A program made the position numbers and the translations under genes. The notes under the pieces are model-generated. The model saw nothing but the letters and a program-made list of their open reading frames with translations. It was not told the origin of the DNA and did no database searches. A stretch of DNA of 64,000 nt. Origin: Sycon ciliatum (taxonomy: Eukaryota; Porifera; Calcarea; Leucosolenida; Sycettidae). The stretch's first letter is position 1, and every line of letters starts with the position of its first letter. Shown here piece after piece: positions 1 to 10,639 of this stretch. Where the stretch lies: NCBI RefSeq assembly GCF_964019385.1, contig NC_088643.1, forward strand, positions 77,209,126-77,273,125, in the 5' to 3' direction.

Positions 1-373
1 CTTTTTCTTGTAATGAGAATTCAAACCTGTGGGACAGCTGAAGGGGACGTTATAACGAATTTGGTCTACAAACGAATAATCTCTTATCCGGACTTGCATG
101 TACGACTGCTAATGATTCATGGGATTTTGGATCGTTGTCTACTAATGAGGTTTGTCTTGCAACCGATGTCATACTAACGAGGGTAGGACTGTAAATTAAA
201 TGCTTGAAAGTTGAAACTTCGTTTTTCAGATGAATCAGACTGCAAATCAATAGCATAGCAAAGACCATAGCTATCCCAGGAACACTTGAGTAGTGCCCTC
301 TTTTACCTTTTTCTATGTTGTCCTCTTCAGTTTGAGCAGGTATGGATGTTTCCTAGTGCCTTCTAGAATTTCT

Positions 374-2590
374 AGGTATATCATTGGTCTTGTTCGGATC
401 GGCCATTACGTTTGGAGCTGTTCAAACTTGTATTGTTGTTTATTATTTTATTGATTTATTTATTCTACTTGCCTTTCCTTTCTTCTTGTGTTTTAGCATT
501 AGGCGATTTGATCGCAGGACGAGAGAGGAGCTGATGGACGATCTCTCCAATGTTCCTCTTGGTTCGGAGCGGCGCCGAGTGCTGACGTTGGGACTTGGGT
601 AAGGATGAGTGTTCCCTCATGTTTACAAGTTATCCGTTTTGTCCAACACTAACGGTTATATGCAGAATACTGTTGAGTCAAAAATGTGCAACAATCAGCA
701 CAAAAACTGACTGATGAGATCATGACATTCAACAACCTGATGCTTAGCTGCATCACGTTTATACCCGTTAGTGTTGGAAAAAACGGATAACTCGTAAACT
801 TATGGTCCTCTTTTTTAATTTTAATCCTTGGCTCTCCATCCAAGTTCCCTCATGTGTTGCTATTATTTTTATTTACTTATTTTTTTGCCCAGGGTCTACA
901 TTCTACATTTATTTTACTTAGACTAGGGTTAGCTGTCCGTTTACCAGTACTCATCCACACATATGTGCACATAGGGTCTACACAGAACTCTATCAGTAGG
1001 TATTTTTGTATAGGAGGTTGTCTTTCCTCCGGGATAGCACTATATACTCCCATTCTGTGTGTTCTCTGGTAGCTATGTTCCTTGGAGACCATATGACTGT
1101 GCCAGTGTGGTGACCGAGGTGAGGTGTGTCTGCACTGGCATCGTCAACTTGCCTACTGCTACGTGCTCCCCAGTGCTCCATCTGTGTCCTGTACTTTATT
1201 TGGGGGGGGGGGGAGGGGCAATACCGGTACTTCAGGTGCAGGGGGCAAGGGGGATGGGGTGGGGGACATCATGCCCCCAATGAACCTCTCCAGGCGTTGT
1301 TCTGGAGTAGACTAACCATAGGCGGAGTGTACACATGCAGCACATAGTTTGGGAATTAGAACGCGATCAGACCGGCATATTCAAAGGCAGTCTATTGTGA
1401 TAGTAGTCCTGGACGGATCTCACTATGATGATATAGGTCGTGCCCAGCATCACAATGCCCAACATTATTAAATGAATGTTTTTTTTCCTGAGGGGCTAGA
1501 TGAACATGTGGCTAGACTGCCGATGGCAACCAACAGGCTCAAGGCTGTGTTGAGACTTCGTGTTTGCGACCCGAGTCTTGTTTACTCACCATGACTAGGC
1601 ATCGCATCGGGCATCGTATGACCATTTTATATGTCACTGTTCTTAGTCGCACCGGGGGCGCATGCCCGTTTTCAGGAGACTTATCAAAACACATAAGCCC
1701 TGTGCCCTGAAGGTTAGGCCTATTGTTAGTCTGAATAGTCCTGGCTACTATCCCACTAAGTTCATTGACTTTCTACTGAACCTGTATGTACGTGAGGAAA
1801 GTACTGTTCTGGCCCGAACTACGGATTTCATCAACTTGGTAGAAGGTTTGCCTGTGCGGGACGATCATTTATTTTTGAGTATAGATGTGACCAGCCTCTA
1901 CACCAACATCCCCAACGAGCTCGGTTACGTGGCATTGTCGTGGTATATCACACACAGGTATACAAGGTGGATGCCCCCGGCCCTTCGTACACGGTTAACA
2001 ACAGCAGTGACTTCCTTGATGTCAGTCATTCGGAAGACTAACGGGTTCGTGTACGATAACATTTGTTCGCGCAGATCCAAGGGACTGCCATGGGTTCGCC
2101 TGCAGCAGTGGTCTATGCCGACATTGTTATGCTGTATTTGGAGAATCGGTACATTTTGCCGATCTTAGAGGGGGAGGGTTTAGAGGTTCAGGTTTATAGA
2201 CGCTTTATCAGTGACATTTTTGTTTCATTGCATGGTTGCGAAGGTCAAGTTCAGCGCGCTTTAGACAGGATTAATAAGTGTTCGGCCCTCGAGTTTGCGC
2301 ATGAACTGGCACATGATGGCATTGATTTCCTGGACACCACAGTTTTCCGTAGTAAGGGATACATGGCGGTGAAGCCTCATTTCAAGGTCACCAATCGTTT
2401 CCTGTATCTGCTTGTCGGTAGTAACCACCCCCGTAGTATGGGTAAAGGTGTGATCACTGGGGAGTTGATCCGTATCCGTCGGTCTTCGACCCTTGACCAC
2501 CACTACGAAGCTGCTGCCGAGCAGGCGAAGCAGACTTTCCGGGCCCGTGTATACAAGAGCTCCATCTTTCATCTTTCAGACCGTACACCA
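374..2590 (+). mobile_element. Penelope-like retroelement, copy 1 (decayed)
   Basis: The segment matches, in opposite orientation, the segment at about 24,462-26,735 along its whole length, which defines the repeat unit. The reverse transcriptase part begins near 1,662; the 5' half is non-coding or too decayed to read and contains a small inverted-repeat element at 626-803. The copy stops just upstream of the (GT)n tract and the host CCP exon, so it probably lies in an intron or just upstream of the host gene. Similarity between copies ends shortly after the end of the RT reading frame, and no GIY-YIG domain is attached here. Confidence 0.75.
626..803. repeat. Small inverted-repeat element (MITE-like)
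   Basis: Arms of about 35 bp containing ATCCGTTTTGTCCAACACTA at the left and its near reverse complement at the right enclose about 110 bp. The same element occurs in Penelope copy 2 (about 26,320-26,490). Its interior resembles the insertion inside the repeat at 6,433-6,957. Non-coding. Confidence 0.65.
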
Positions 2591-2722
2591 GGCATGCAAG
2601 GCCGGCACAGCTGGGGTGGCCTCAGCCGCCCCACTTTTTTGGCCGTTTTTTTTTGTTCTTGTTTTTTTAGCACACTGCAACAAAGCGCGATGATCGCAGC
2701 TCAGCTCAAACGTGGCAAATAA
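1662..2722 (+). pseudogene. Penelope-like reverse transcriptase, frameshifted
   Basis: The translation starts with an RT1-type block (KTHKP, then LKVRPIVS and NSPGYY), followed by SIDVTSLYTNIP. After a frame change near 2,060 it continues with QIQGTAMGSP, YRRFISDIF, FLDTTVF and a SNHPRSMGKG block, an order typical of Penelope-like elements. The frame change is most simply a one-base loss: the second copy reads through the same site in one frame. The catalytic Asp-Asp pair reads Ser-Asp, so this RT would be inactive even if in frame. Recognition as Penelope family is from motif order; the exact clade is not known. Confidence 0.75.
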
Positions 2723-2751
2723 TGAAGAATCCTTGTGTATCAAGGTCAAGG

Positions 2752-2798
2752 TGTGTGTGTGTGTGTGTGTGTGCCTGTGTGTGTGTGTGTGTGTGTGT
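2752..2798. repeat. (GT)n microsatellite
   Basis: Interrupted GT dinucleotide tract just upstream of the splice acceptor of the CCP exon at 2,820. Confidence 0.9.
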
Positions 2799-2819
2799 AC
2801 GTGCCTGTGACGTGTACAG

Positions 2820-2993
2820 CCGGTGTGTGCACACCGCTAGCTAAACCGACCAACGGCTACTCCCAGGGCACAAACTATTCTGCTGGAGGCAGCGTCGTCT
2901 TCGGCTGAAATTCCGGATACAACCTGCAGGGAAGCATTGTGCGCATCTGCCAGATTGACGGTTCCTGGAGTGGGGCAGCTGCCTCATGTAATC
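2820..2993 (+). CDS. Host exon: CCP/sushi domain with in-frame TGA
   Basis: After an acceptor TGTACAG, the frame reads a whole CCP module: CTPLAKPTNGYS, a GGSVVFG strand, NSGYNLQGS, RICQIDGSWSG and a closing SC. The donor CGTAAGT follows, and the exon is phase 1 at both ends, as CCP exons usually are. The second of the four disulphide cysteines is replaced by TGA (2,906-2,908), one base from TGC. CCP domains mediate extracellular protein binding in adhesion, complement-like and receptor proteins. The neighbouring exons at 4,066 and 5,669 share phase and strand, so they probably belong to one gene. Either this exon is dead or skipped, or the base is a sequence error. Confidence 0.7.
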
Positions 2994-4065
2994 GTAAGTT
3001 GAATTTCAAGAGAGCCGATATATCCCTCTTGTGTAGAGAAGCTTCAGGCTTGTAGGAAGGCAGATTCTGGTGGCGTTGATCTTTCCTATTTACAGAGCAT
3101 GTAATAGTCTGGGTGTTACCTGCCACTTTTCATCATCACAAATGATAATCGTGCTTATCACAGGACCCAGGACCAGTCGGGCATCACAGCCTGAGTCCTT
3201 AGGATATATGTTATACTTGTAGGTGTATGGTTAGGGTGTTCGCCGGGTAGAGGCGACGGTTTCAAATAGGACACAGGTTGCAAACCGGAACGGACTCAAT
3301 ATTCACTTTCTCTCTTGGTATTTTGATTAGAAAACATATGTCACAGTGAGACTACGATGTGTTATACTCCGAGCCAAAATTTCATGGCTCTGCGATGACC
3401 AGACGCGCCATACCAAGCAGGTGAGTTTTTGATGTGTTGCTTCGCACTGCGACTTGAGTTTTACGACTTTCGAAAAATCAACTTCTTGTCGCAGGTAAAC
3501 AGCGGCTCGCCTCTTGCCAATAAAGCACCGCATACCAATCAAAACTAATGGAAGCACACACAAGGCTTATTGTTACTCTGTACTGGCCGTCGTGGAGCGA
3601 TAGCAATTAGCTAATTTCAGACCCAGAGTGAATTTGACGTTCACTCTAAAACGTGTCCGGTTTGGAGCCACCTCTGATTTGAACTTTTTTGAAGCGAAAA
3701 ATTGGGCAACTTGGAGGCAATGGGTCAACACAAAGGAGTGGCTCAGTTCGATTGACTCTGGCCCCAGAGCAAACTTCAACATGCCAGTTTCCTTCCACAA
3801 ACATATTTCGAGTGAAAAATCAACGCTGATGATCGGTTTGGGTCTATACAAATTTGGCTGTCAAGGCGTTCCGGTATCGAACCGTCTACTCTACCAGAAC
3901 ACTGAGTTGTTGGCATAAGCCGGTAACTTTTGTCGAGCCTGTTTTAGGCTACCACCTCCTCCAAATATGCTAATATCTCTTGACTGTACAAAAGATGTGC
4001 CGAGCAGACACCTTCTTCATCTCTTGACTGCTTTTTGTGTTGTGTGTATGGGTACGTGTATCCAG
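2994..4065. other. Presumed intron between CCP and LDLa exons
   Basis: No domain or conserved repeat was recognised. Several ORFs of 70-110 codons on both strands overlap each other and have no recognisable motif. Confidence 0.5.
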
Positions 4066-4215
4066 CCATTCAACTGCAGTGCCAGTCTGGCTACCTGCCC
4101 TGCCTGCGTTCCAGTGGCTGTATCCTGCCATCACAGCGCTGCGACGGTGTTTGGTACGACTGTGCTGATGGCTCTGATGCACAGTACTGCCCAGGCAAGG
4201 TCACACCAGCTCCAG
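4066..4215 (+). CDS. Host exon: LDL-receptor class A domain
   Basis: The acceptor TATCCAG and donor GGTAAGC bound a phase 1-1 exon. Its translation has six cysteines in LDLa order, with SGCILPSQRCDGVWYDCADG and SDAQYC at the end; the acidic D-x-x-D-x-S-D region is the calcium cage of the family. LDLa modules bind calcium and ligands outside the cell. It lies between two CCP exons on the same strand with matching phase, which supports a mosaic extracellular protein. Neither start nor membrane segment of the full protein can be placed. Confidence 0.85.
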
Positions 4216-5224
4216 GTAAGCACCAGCAGCAGCACTGATAGTAGTACCATGACTTCTATTATTATTACAGGGTGCGACAGAGCTCTCGGCCATTAAAGAA
4301 AATGTTGAGTCACCTCCACCACCACACTGCGCTCTTTAGCCGACTAGACCCTCCTGCACACAACCATTATCATTGCGAGGACACTTCCGTAGACGATATT
4401 AATAAACTCCTTCAGACAGCTGTTTCGCTAATACATAGCTCATCAGTGAAGGTAGATATTGAATGATTAAAAATATAGACCAAACTGCTATTATATAGGG
4501 GGTTTCCACATACAAAACTGGCATAGCTGAGGTGATAACGCGGGAAAAGGAAAGTGTGAAGTACTGTTGACGCGCATTGGACATACATGCAGCGTCGGAT
4601 ATTCGGCGCGGAAAATCAATCACTATTCAATGCAGAAATAACGTGCCAGAATCAGAGTACTATGTAGCTAGTAGTGAGAGTCTGTGTACTAGTATTGCAG
4701 TTGTCCGAGCGCCATGAAGGCCTGCGAACGCACCTCAAGACCCGCCGACGTCGACAGCCACAGCAGCCCCTGGGGCATGACACTGTACTGCTCGCCCGTC
4801 GCGCCAAGACGCTTGGCAGTCACTAGGCTTCATGCCACCGATGTTGTCCGCAAGCCACCTTGTTATCTGCCCATCACCCACTGCCGCTGACACGCTGGGA
4901 GGCCCTGCGGCATTCGCCCAGTATATCGTCAGAGCTGTGTCGACGGTACAATAACGCTGGTAGAAACAAACAGTTGGTCGTATGATATTGCGTCCTCCGG
5001 ATTGTCCCTTGACTCGTCTTGTCCCTCTTCTTGCTCTGACGCTAATGACTTCTATTACAAGCAAAATGTAGAGCTACTGTTGACCGCTATTCACTGCTGT
5101 ATTTATTTTATTACTTTGCATGGCCATGTTGAGGCAGTCTTCGCATCAATTTCCTTTACACAATGCGTGTACTTCAATGTATTCAAAACGAACGTCTGTG
5201 CCACGCACACATACGCAAACGTTT
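4216..5224. other. Presumed intron, left part
   Basis: Nothing recognised. A minus-strand ORF at 4,735-5,064 has no known motif and is probably chance. Confidence 0.4.
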
Positions 5225-5606
5225 TAGGGATGAAACGAGGATATCGAATACTCGAGCGCTTGCTCGAAAATTCGAAAGGAGTGAGGACTCGTTTCGCAAA
5301 ATACTCAAGTATCTTATGCACAGTGTACTGTATGCTTGTACATCAAGCACGTCCGTTACTCTGACCAGTACTGATAACCCATGCAAGTGTGAAATTATTA
5401 CTTGTCCCTACTTACCAACAAAAGACGTAGTTCAGACTATTTCCTGCACTAGGCTGCATGCAAGACTACATGTGTCAGGTGTAATACGTTCAGTGTTACG
5501 AGAGTGTGTGCAGTACATTGTTTTATGTTGTCAGTAAAATACTCGTACTCGCTCGTTTTTTCAAAGAGTACTCGAGTCCTCAATTTTGGCACTCGTTTCA
5601 CCCCTA
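5225..5606. mobile_element. hAT-like non-autonomous element
   Basis: Ends are TAGGGATGAAACGAG at the left and CTCGTTTCACCCCTA at the right, close to the ends of the hAT-like element at 33,879-34,841. The interior is rich in CTCGA and TTCGA motifs and has no transposase. No clean 8-bp duplication is visible here, so the hAT call rests on the shared ends. Confidence 0.55.
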
Positions 5607-5668
5607 GGCCAAACATGCATGCACTGAATGCCTGTGCTCTGTGCTCTGTGCACTCTGTGCTTGTGCAG

Positions 5669-5845
5669 GTCAAACCGACTGCCAGGTCCTGTCACCACCG
5701 GCACTGGGCTCAATGACCGTGAACGGCTTGATGTTCAGCAACACGACCACGTTTGTGTGCACATCTCCCTATGTCCTTATGGGCTCGGCCGTGTGTACTT
5801 GTGAAATCAACGGCCAGTGGAGCGTAGTGCAGCCAACTTGCGTCC
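5669..5845 (+). CDS. Host exon: CCP/sushi domain
   Basis: Between acceptor TTGTGCAG and donor CGTAAGT the frame reads a CCP module with four framework cysteines: DCQVLSPPALGSMTVNG, TTTFVCTSPYVLMGS, CTCEINGQWS and QPTCV. It has the usual proline/alanine after the first cysteine and the G-x-W before the last. Phase 1 at both ends, in register with the exons at 2,820 and 4,066. It is intact, unlike the first CCP exon, so the gene is probably still functional. Confidence 0.88.
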
Positions 5846-6090
5846 GTAAGTACATGTACCAATGCTCGACTGGCTTGTATTATGCATTCCCGTTCATCAC
5901 ACCGCTCATACTGTCAAATGCTGCCTCTTCTCATTCACAATGGCATGGGTCACAGTAGATAGGCCTGGTGCAGGTATTGCCAGTTCCTTGCTTGCTGCAG
6001 TACAGTATGTCATATTAACTTAGCTGGTAAGCAGTGCATGTGTGCATGGCAAGTGTTAATTTTGTCCATTGCTTCCCAACCCATGTGTAG

Positions 6091-6165
6091 TGACGACTGC
6101 TGCTCTGAGTGCGGCCAGTGACGAGCTAGTCAAGGACTCCGTCTCAGAACGCATGACACAAACGT
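6091..6165 (+). CDS. Candidate short linker exon of the CCP/LDLa gene
   Basis: A 75-bp open stretch after acceptor CATGTGTAG and before donor TGTAAGC, again phase 1-1. It encodes about 24 residues rich in Ser, Thr, Ala and acidic residues, ending in SERMTQT. There is no domain; the call rests on splice sites, phase and position after the CCP exon. It could be a stalk between modules or simply chance. Confidence 0.4.
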
Positions 6166-6432
6166 GTAAGCCTAGTATTGCTGCATAATTAAGAGCAATT
6201 TCTCCTACTGCTGACTGCTGAAAATGTTGTGTCCTTCACAACTAGTCTCTTTGTTCTAAGAAGTCTGCCTCTTTCATCGATTTGTGTTTACCTAGCTGCG
6301 TTATGCTATTAGTAGCCTATTACCTGTTGTGCAATGGGGCTGGCCTAAAAGCTGCTCGCTCAACAGTTGTGTTGCATGGCATAGAGGGAGATACGGCAAG
6401 CCGCCTCGGCATATTTGCGGATAGAGCTTTTA

Positions 6433-6957
6433 TTAGAAAGGAAAAGGACATATGGATACGAGTTAAGAGTAACTGTCCACCACTGTAACTAGCTACTACG
6501 GTAAAAAAAATGCAACAACTAGGCACAAAACTGACAGAGTGCTGAGACATTCGACGACCTGACTCCTAGCTTCAACACATCTCCGTAGCGCTAACCAACA
6601 GCCTTCCAACTTGGAAGGTTCAAGGTTAAAAGGAGAGACCAAAGAGGGGAAGGTAAGCGCAACGAAAATGAGCACAAGCTAGTAGTTGAAGCTACAGTCC
6701 CACAAGAACAAGAAATGGTGATTGTTACTGGACGATGACGAAACCAGTATTACCTTTCCCTCTTTGGTCTCTCCTTAACACTACGGAGATGTGTTGAAGC
6801 CAGGAGTCAGGTCGTCAAATGTTTTAGTGCCTGGTTGTTGCACTTTCTGACTGTATTTAGTATATAGTGACAGTTACTCTACACTCATATCCATACGTCC
6901 TTTTCCTTTCTACATTAATTTTATTATTGCCATATTGGCTCAACATCCGAGTTTCAA
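6433..6957 (+). mobile_element. Short retroposon-like repeat with internal insertion
   Basis: Flanked by a perfect 10-bp duplication AGAGCTTTTA (6,423-6,432 and 6,958-6,967). The ends match the 102-bp element at 37,341-37,442, so the 102-bp form is the basic unit. The extra ~420 bp here is an inverted-repeat element whose arms lie near 6,495-6,590 and 6,778-6,880. There are no terminal inverted repeats, and the direct repeats of 10-12 bp suggest target-primed retroposition. Confidence 0.6.
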
Positions 6958-6967
6958 AGAGCTTTTA

Positions 6968-9344
6968 GTGGACGACTTAATCCATTTTCGGCAATACTTA
7001 CAACGATCCAATCAGTCATATTGTAGATCAGGCTATGCTGTGGGTAAGTATACTACTGGCCTTGTATGGCTTATTGTTTGCCAGCGAGTATTTAGCATCA
7101 TCTACTAGTATTCACTCGTTTGACAGCCAAAGAGTATTTGTGTGGGAGGCTGGGAGTCTCGCACCTGACTTGGTCACGTTGCGCCTGAAGGTCACTAAGA
7201 CGCGGCCATATACGGTGGAGCCGTCGCAGTTCCATCTACTGTCGACGAAACATGCCCGGTATTGGCTATTCCGGTACATGACAGCCCATGCCTGTAGCAC
7301 CAAGCCTGTGTTCACTTTTGCCAAAGGGATCCACCTTACTCGGCCTTATTTAAATAAGAATACTCTGTCACGCTCTCAACTGTTATCAGGTTAGCTCCCG
7401 CTCCATGCCCATTGTTGGAGCGACGGTCCTGGAATCCAGAGTTGCAAGTGAGGTGGTGATACGGCAAGCAGACGGTGGCAAAGTACGGCTTAAAAGCTCT
7501 ACATCTGGCAAGTGGCCGGCATACCACCCCAATGGACATCGGAACAGTGCACGTAGAGTAGCATCTCTACGTGACAGGGTATGAGCGCAAGTGAGTTCTT
7601 ATGCTCTACTAATGTGCATTGATTCTGTGACTATAGTTGGTGTACAGATCTCATCACATGAGCCTTAGGCGGGATTTCCTATTGTCACTGGAAAATTCAG
7701 CCCTAACAAACAGTGTGATGGATGAATTTGACTCCAGGTATCTGCTTTTGGGAATGCCATGTATGCATGTCTGGCGTGCTGCTGCTATAATGTTGTGGCA
7801 GCAGCATTTTGGTGCGATGGACTGTTCTTGTAACGGTGTACCTACCCATTTGCTGTTGCCGGATGCCGTGTTTTGTCAGTTGTGCCTGTTTGAAGGTGCC
7901 AGGCCAGCTTGTGTTGGTGCGTTCCCGTTAAGTTGCCAGGGCACCATATTTGTAACGGCGTTCCCGTTTTGCTGTTGTGGGGCTGTGTTTGTATCGGTGT
8001 GTTCCCGTTGAAGTTGACGGGGCACCACGTTAGTGGATTGTGCCTGTTTGAAGTTGCCAGGCCAATCCTGTAACGCACACCCGTTTGCTGATAATTGGGG
8101 ACATGTTTGTCCATTTTGCTCGAGATTCACATGGCTGCGCCAGTTGCCTTGTGCGGATTAGACTGTTATCTGGCACTAGTCTTGATCTGTTTTATTCAGA
8201 TTCAGATCAGCTATTGTTCCTATACGAGAAAATCTGTGGGTGCACATCCAATTCATTTGCAGATTTGCGTGCTTCTCCTGCAACGGGCGTTTACATGGTA
8301 CATGGTGTGTGGGCGTATGTGTGGTGTGTTCATGCTGTACAGGCCAGTATTGCCAAGCACTGGGGACCTTTGGCAATCTGAAGAATGTTTTGTCCGAGAA
8401 TCGATCCTTGGATCTGTGGGGTTGCAGTTGTGGTGCTCCCGACCCTCTTGCGCGATGGCCGCGGAGACTTGGCGAAAAGGTTCGAGACATACGGCATCTC
8501 AATATCTTCCACCACAATCAGTACATCAGCACCACCATCGAGTGTAGCGACATCAGCAATAGAAGACGCACATGATATCATTCACCCTTACGGCCTTAGC
8601 GAAGACCCGGGAAAACCTGAGAAGATGTTAGCCGCAACTTTACTGGAAAAGTCGTCGGTGACAACGGCACTCCATATTTTAGCTGCATGCAGTTAGGTCT
8701 CTCAACAAGTGTACCCAAAGTTTTCAAGCTAATACACAAGCAAATTCACTAGGGGCCGAGTATATTTTCCTACACCTCTCCCTGTTTGTTGTTGTTATTT
8801 CTGCATTCAAATTGTTTGTGTACCTGTACATTTATTACAGTAGAGCCACGCATCCACGGCTGTTGTTTCCAAGGGGTCAGGCTCGTCAGTTATACAAAAC
8901 CTTTCAGCAATCTGGCCTTAGGCTTAGTTCCTTGACTTCTTGTACCACTTTCTTAGATGCACATCCCACTGGATAGTGAGCAACACGTGTGTAGCAGAAT
9001 CTGTATTCCAGAAAAGCAGAGACTCGAATCTATTGACACTGCGTTTCTTTTTTAAACGTTATTGGCTGTGGTGTACCTAGAGGTATACACGTACATTCCT
9101 GGGTCCCACGTTCTGTGACGCCCGACTGTATTCGTGGTGCCTCAACAACTTTTAATTTTGTGCGCTCGGGAAAACCTGCCGGAGGCTGTGAGGCTGCAGA
9201 GTGTTTCTGTGTTTTGCTTTAAAAAACCATCAGGTCTCCCCAGATTTTCTAGTCTGGCCCTGAATTTTGCCACTCTTCGGTTTCAAAACCTTGTGTGGTG
9301 ATGGAAAGCCTAGCAGTGTTGTGTGTGCATGTGTGTATTTTGTA
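6968..9344. other. Mostly unassigned stretch with degenerate tandem repeat
   Basis: From about 7,780 to 8,110 a degenerate repeat of the type GTTCCCGTTGAAGTTGCC plus GGGCACCA recurs at irregular spacing. An open frame at 8,385-8,696 contains a hydrophobic run (ICGVAVVVLPTLL) followed by a polar tail and could be a terminal exon of the host gene, but no splice site fits convincingly. Nothing else was recognised. Confidence 0.4.
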
Positions 9345-9488
9345 CAGTGCTGGCCAGAGAAATCCAACCTCGTTAATGAAGTAGCGCCGCGTTCGAGAGC
9401 ACAGACCGGTCCAGTATGTTTACTACTAGGGCTGCATAACGCCCGGTGCAATTTTATTCATAAGGTTGGATTTCTTTGGCCAGCACTG
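9345..9488. mobile_element. Tc1/mariner-type MITE
   Basis: A 144-bp element with about 30-bp terminal inverted repeats starting CAGTGCTGGCCA and ending TGGCCAGCACTG, flanked on both sides by TA. CAGTG ends with a TA target are the Tc1/mariner hallmark. No coding capacity, so it would have been moved by a transposase elsewhere. Confidence 0.85.
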
Positions 9489-9742
9489 TAGTTAGAAGTA
9501 GGTCCTCTAAGGTCCTCTGTTTGTGCGCAATTGTGGTCACAGTGGCAGTAGTGGGTGAGGGGTAGACTCAGTCACTACGAAGATGGTGTATACATGATGG
9601 TGTATACAGTCATGTAGTTGAATGTTACTTCGGGCTTAGACCCAGAGGTTCTTGAAATGATGACCCCGGGTTTATGTACATGTATCATTCAGCTACCGTT
9701 GTCATAATGGCACTAGTTGATAGAACACCTGTATAAGTACAG

Positions 9743-10113
9743 CAGGGCCGGCGGAACCGGTCAGGCTGGTCCGGCCATGGCCGGACCACTTTCCCAGCTG
9801 GATGGTCCATGTGATTCGTGCAAAACCGGTGTAAAAAATCCAGAGGTACATGACTCGACTGTACTGCCGACGTGTGATGTGCTTCGAAGTAGCTCAGGAC
9901 TCCGTGACCGGCACTGTATGGCTGATATGGATAAAAAGTTGTGTTTGTGTTCTTTTACTTTGAAGTACCATAATTTTCTGCATTTTCTGGAGCCTTAGAG
10001 ATGCCCAAATTCGCTCTATTTCACGTAAATTTTAAATATTTCTCCCGGGGGAGATCCCCGCACCCCCCTCAAAGGTTGGCCGGACCACTCCCCAACTCCT
10101 TCCTCCGGGCCTG
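9743..10113. mobile_element. Non-autonomous TIR element
   Basis: Begins CAGGGCCGGCGGAA and ends TTCCTCCGGGCCTG, with a 5-bp direct repeat TACAG on each side and a second inverted motif GTCCGGCCA/TGGCCGGAC inside. Class uncertain; 5-bp duplications fit several superfamilies. Confidence 0.5.
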
Positions 10114-10570
10114 TACAGGCTGTATATCTAGCATTTTCCAAAATAGCACTCCGTACTTCGAGGCTGCAGCCGTTTTGCATGCAACGTTGTATGTGTTAAG
10201 TTGACAGCATGTCACAAAGCCGAGGACATACTAGTGTATCAGGAGCACTGTTTTTTAACACAGTGCGTCCCCCGCCTTGTCATGTTAATTTATCAAACAA
10301 GGCTTACCTATAGTCTATACCAACATTATACATGTAGGGCTGTGCATGCTTTCAAAATTCTTCCTTGTTGAAGTAGAATACCGTGCTTGTGGGGGCTTTA
10401 GTAGTTCCTTTGCCAGATGTTCTATGCGTATCTCAATGACTTATCAGTTTCAGCACTCGGGCAAGGCACATTCGGGCCTACACATGTAGCCTTGAATTCT
10501 GGCTTGGAGGCATTATTTATCTATTTTCATGGCTGCGAGGTTCGTCCTTAGTTAAGAGTTATTTCTCTGT

Positions 10571-10626
10571 GATTCGCTGATGAGTCCACAAAGGACGAAA
10601 CAGCTAGACAGTACTAGTGCTGTCCC
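10571..10626 (+). ncRNA. Hammerhead-ribozyme-like core (isolated)
   Basis: CTGATGA, a stem GTCC-ACAAA-GGAC, then GAAA are all present in the right order. The following ACAGCTAG...CTAGTGCTGT hairpin forms stem III and ends in TC at the expected cleavage position (after 10,624). Stem I is poor: only the first base pair forms. It is therefore probably a decayed ribozyme. No retroelement was recognised around it. Confidence 0.55.
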
Positions 10627-10639
10627 CAGATCGTGTATT

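Noticed and set aside
712..740. CTGATGA motif at about 712
   Set aside because: No GAAA or stem II follows at a suitable distance.
2906..2908. TGA at a cysteine position read as selenocysteine
   Set aside because: No selenocysteine insertion element was looked for successfully, and CCP cysteines form structural disulphides; mutation or sequence error is simpler.
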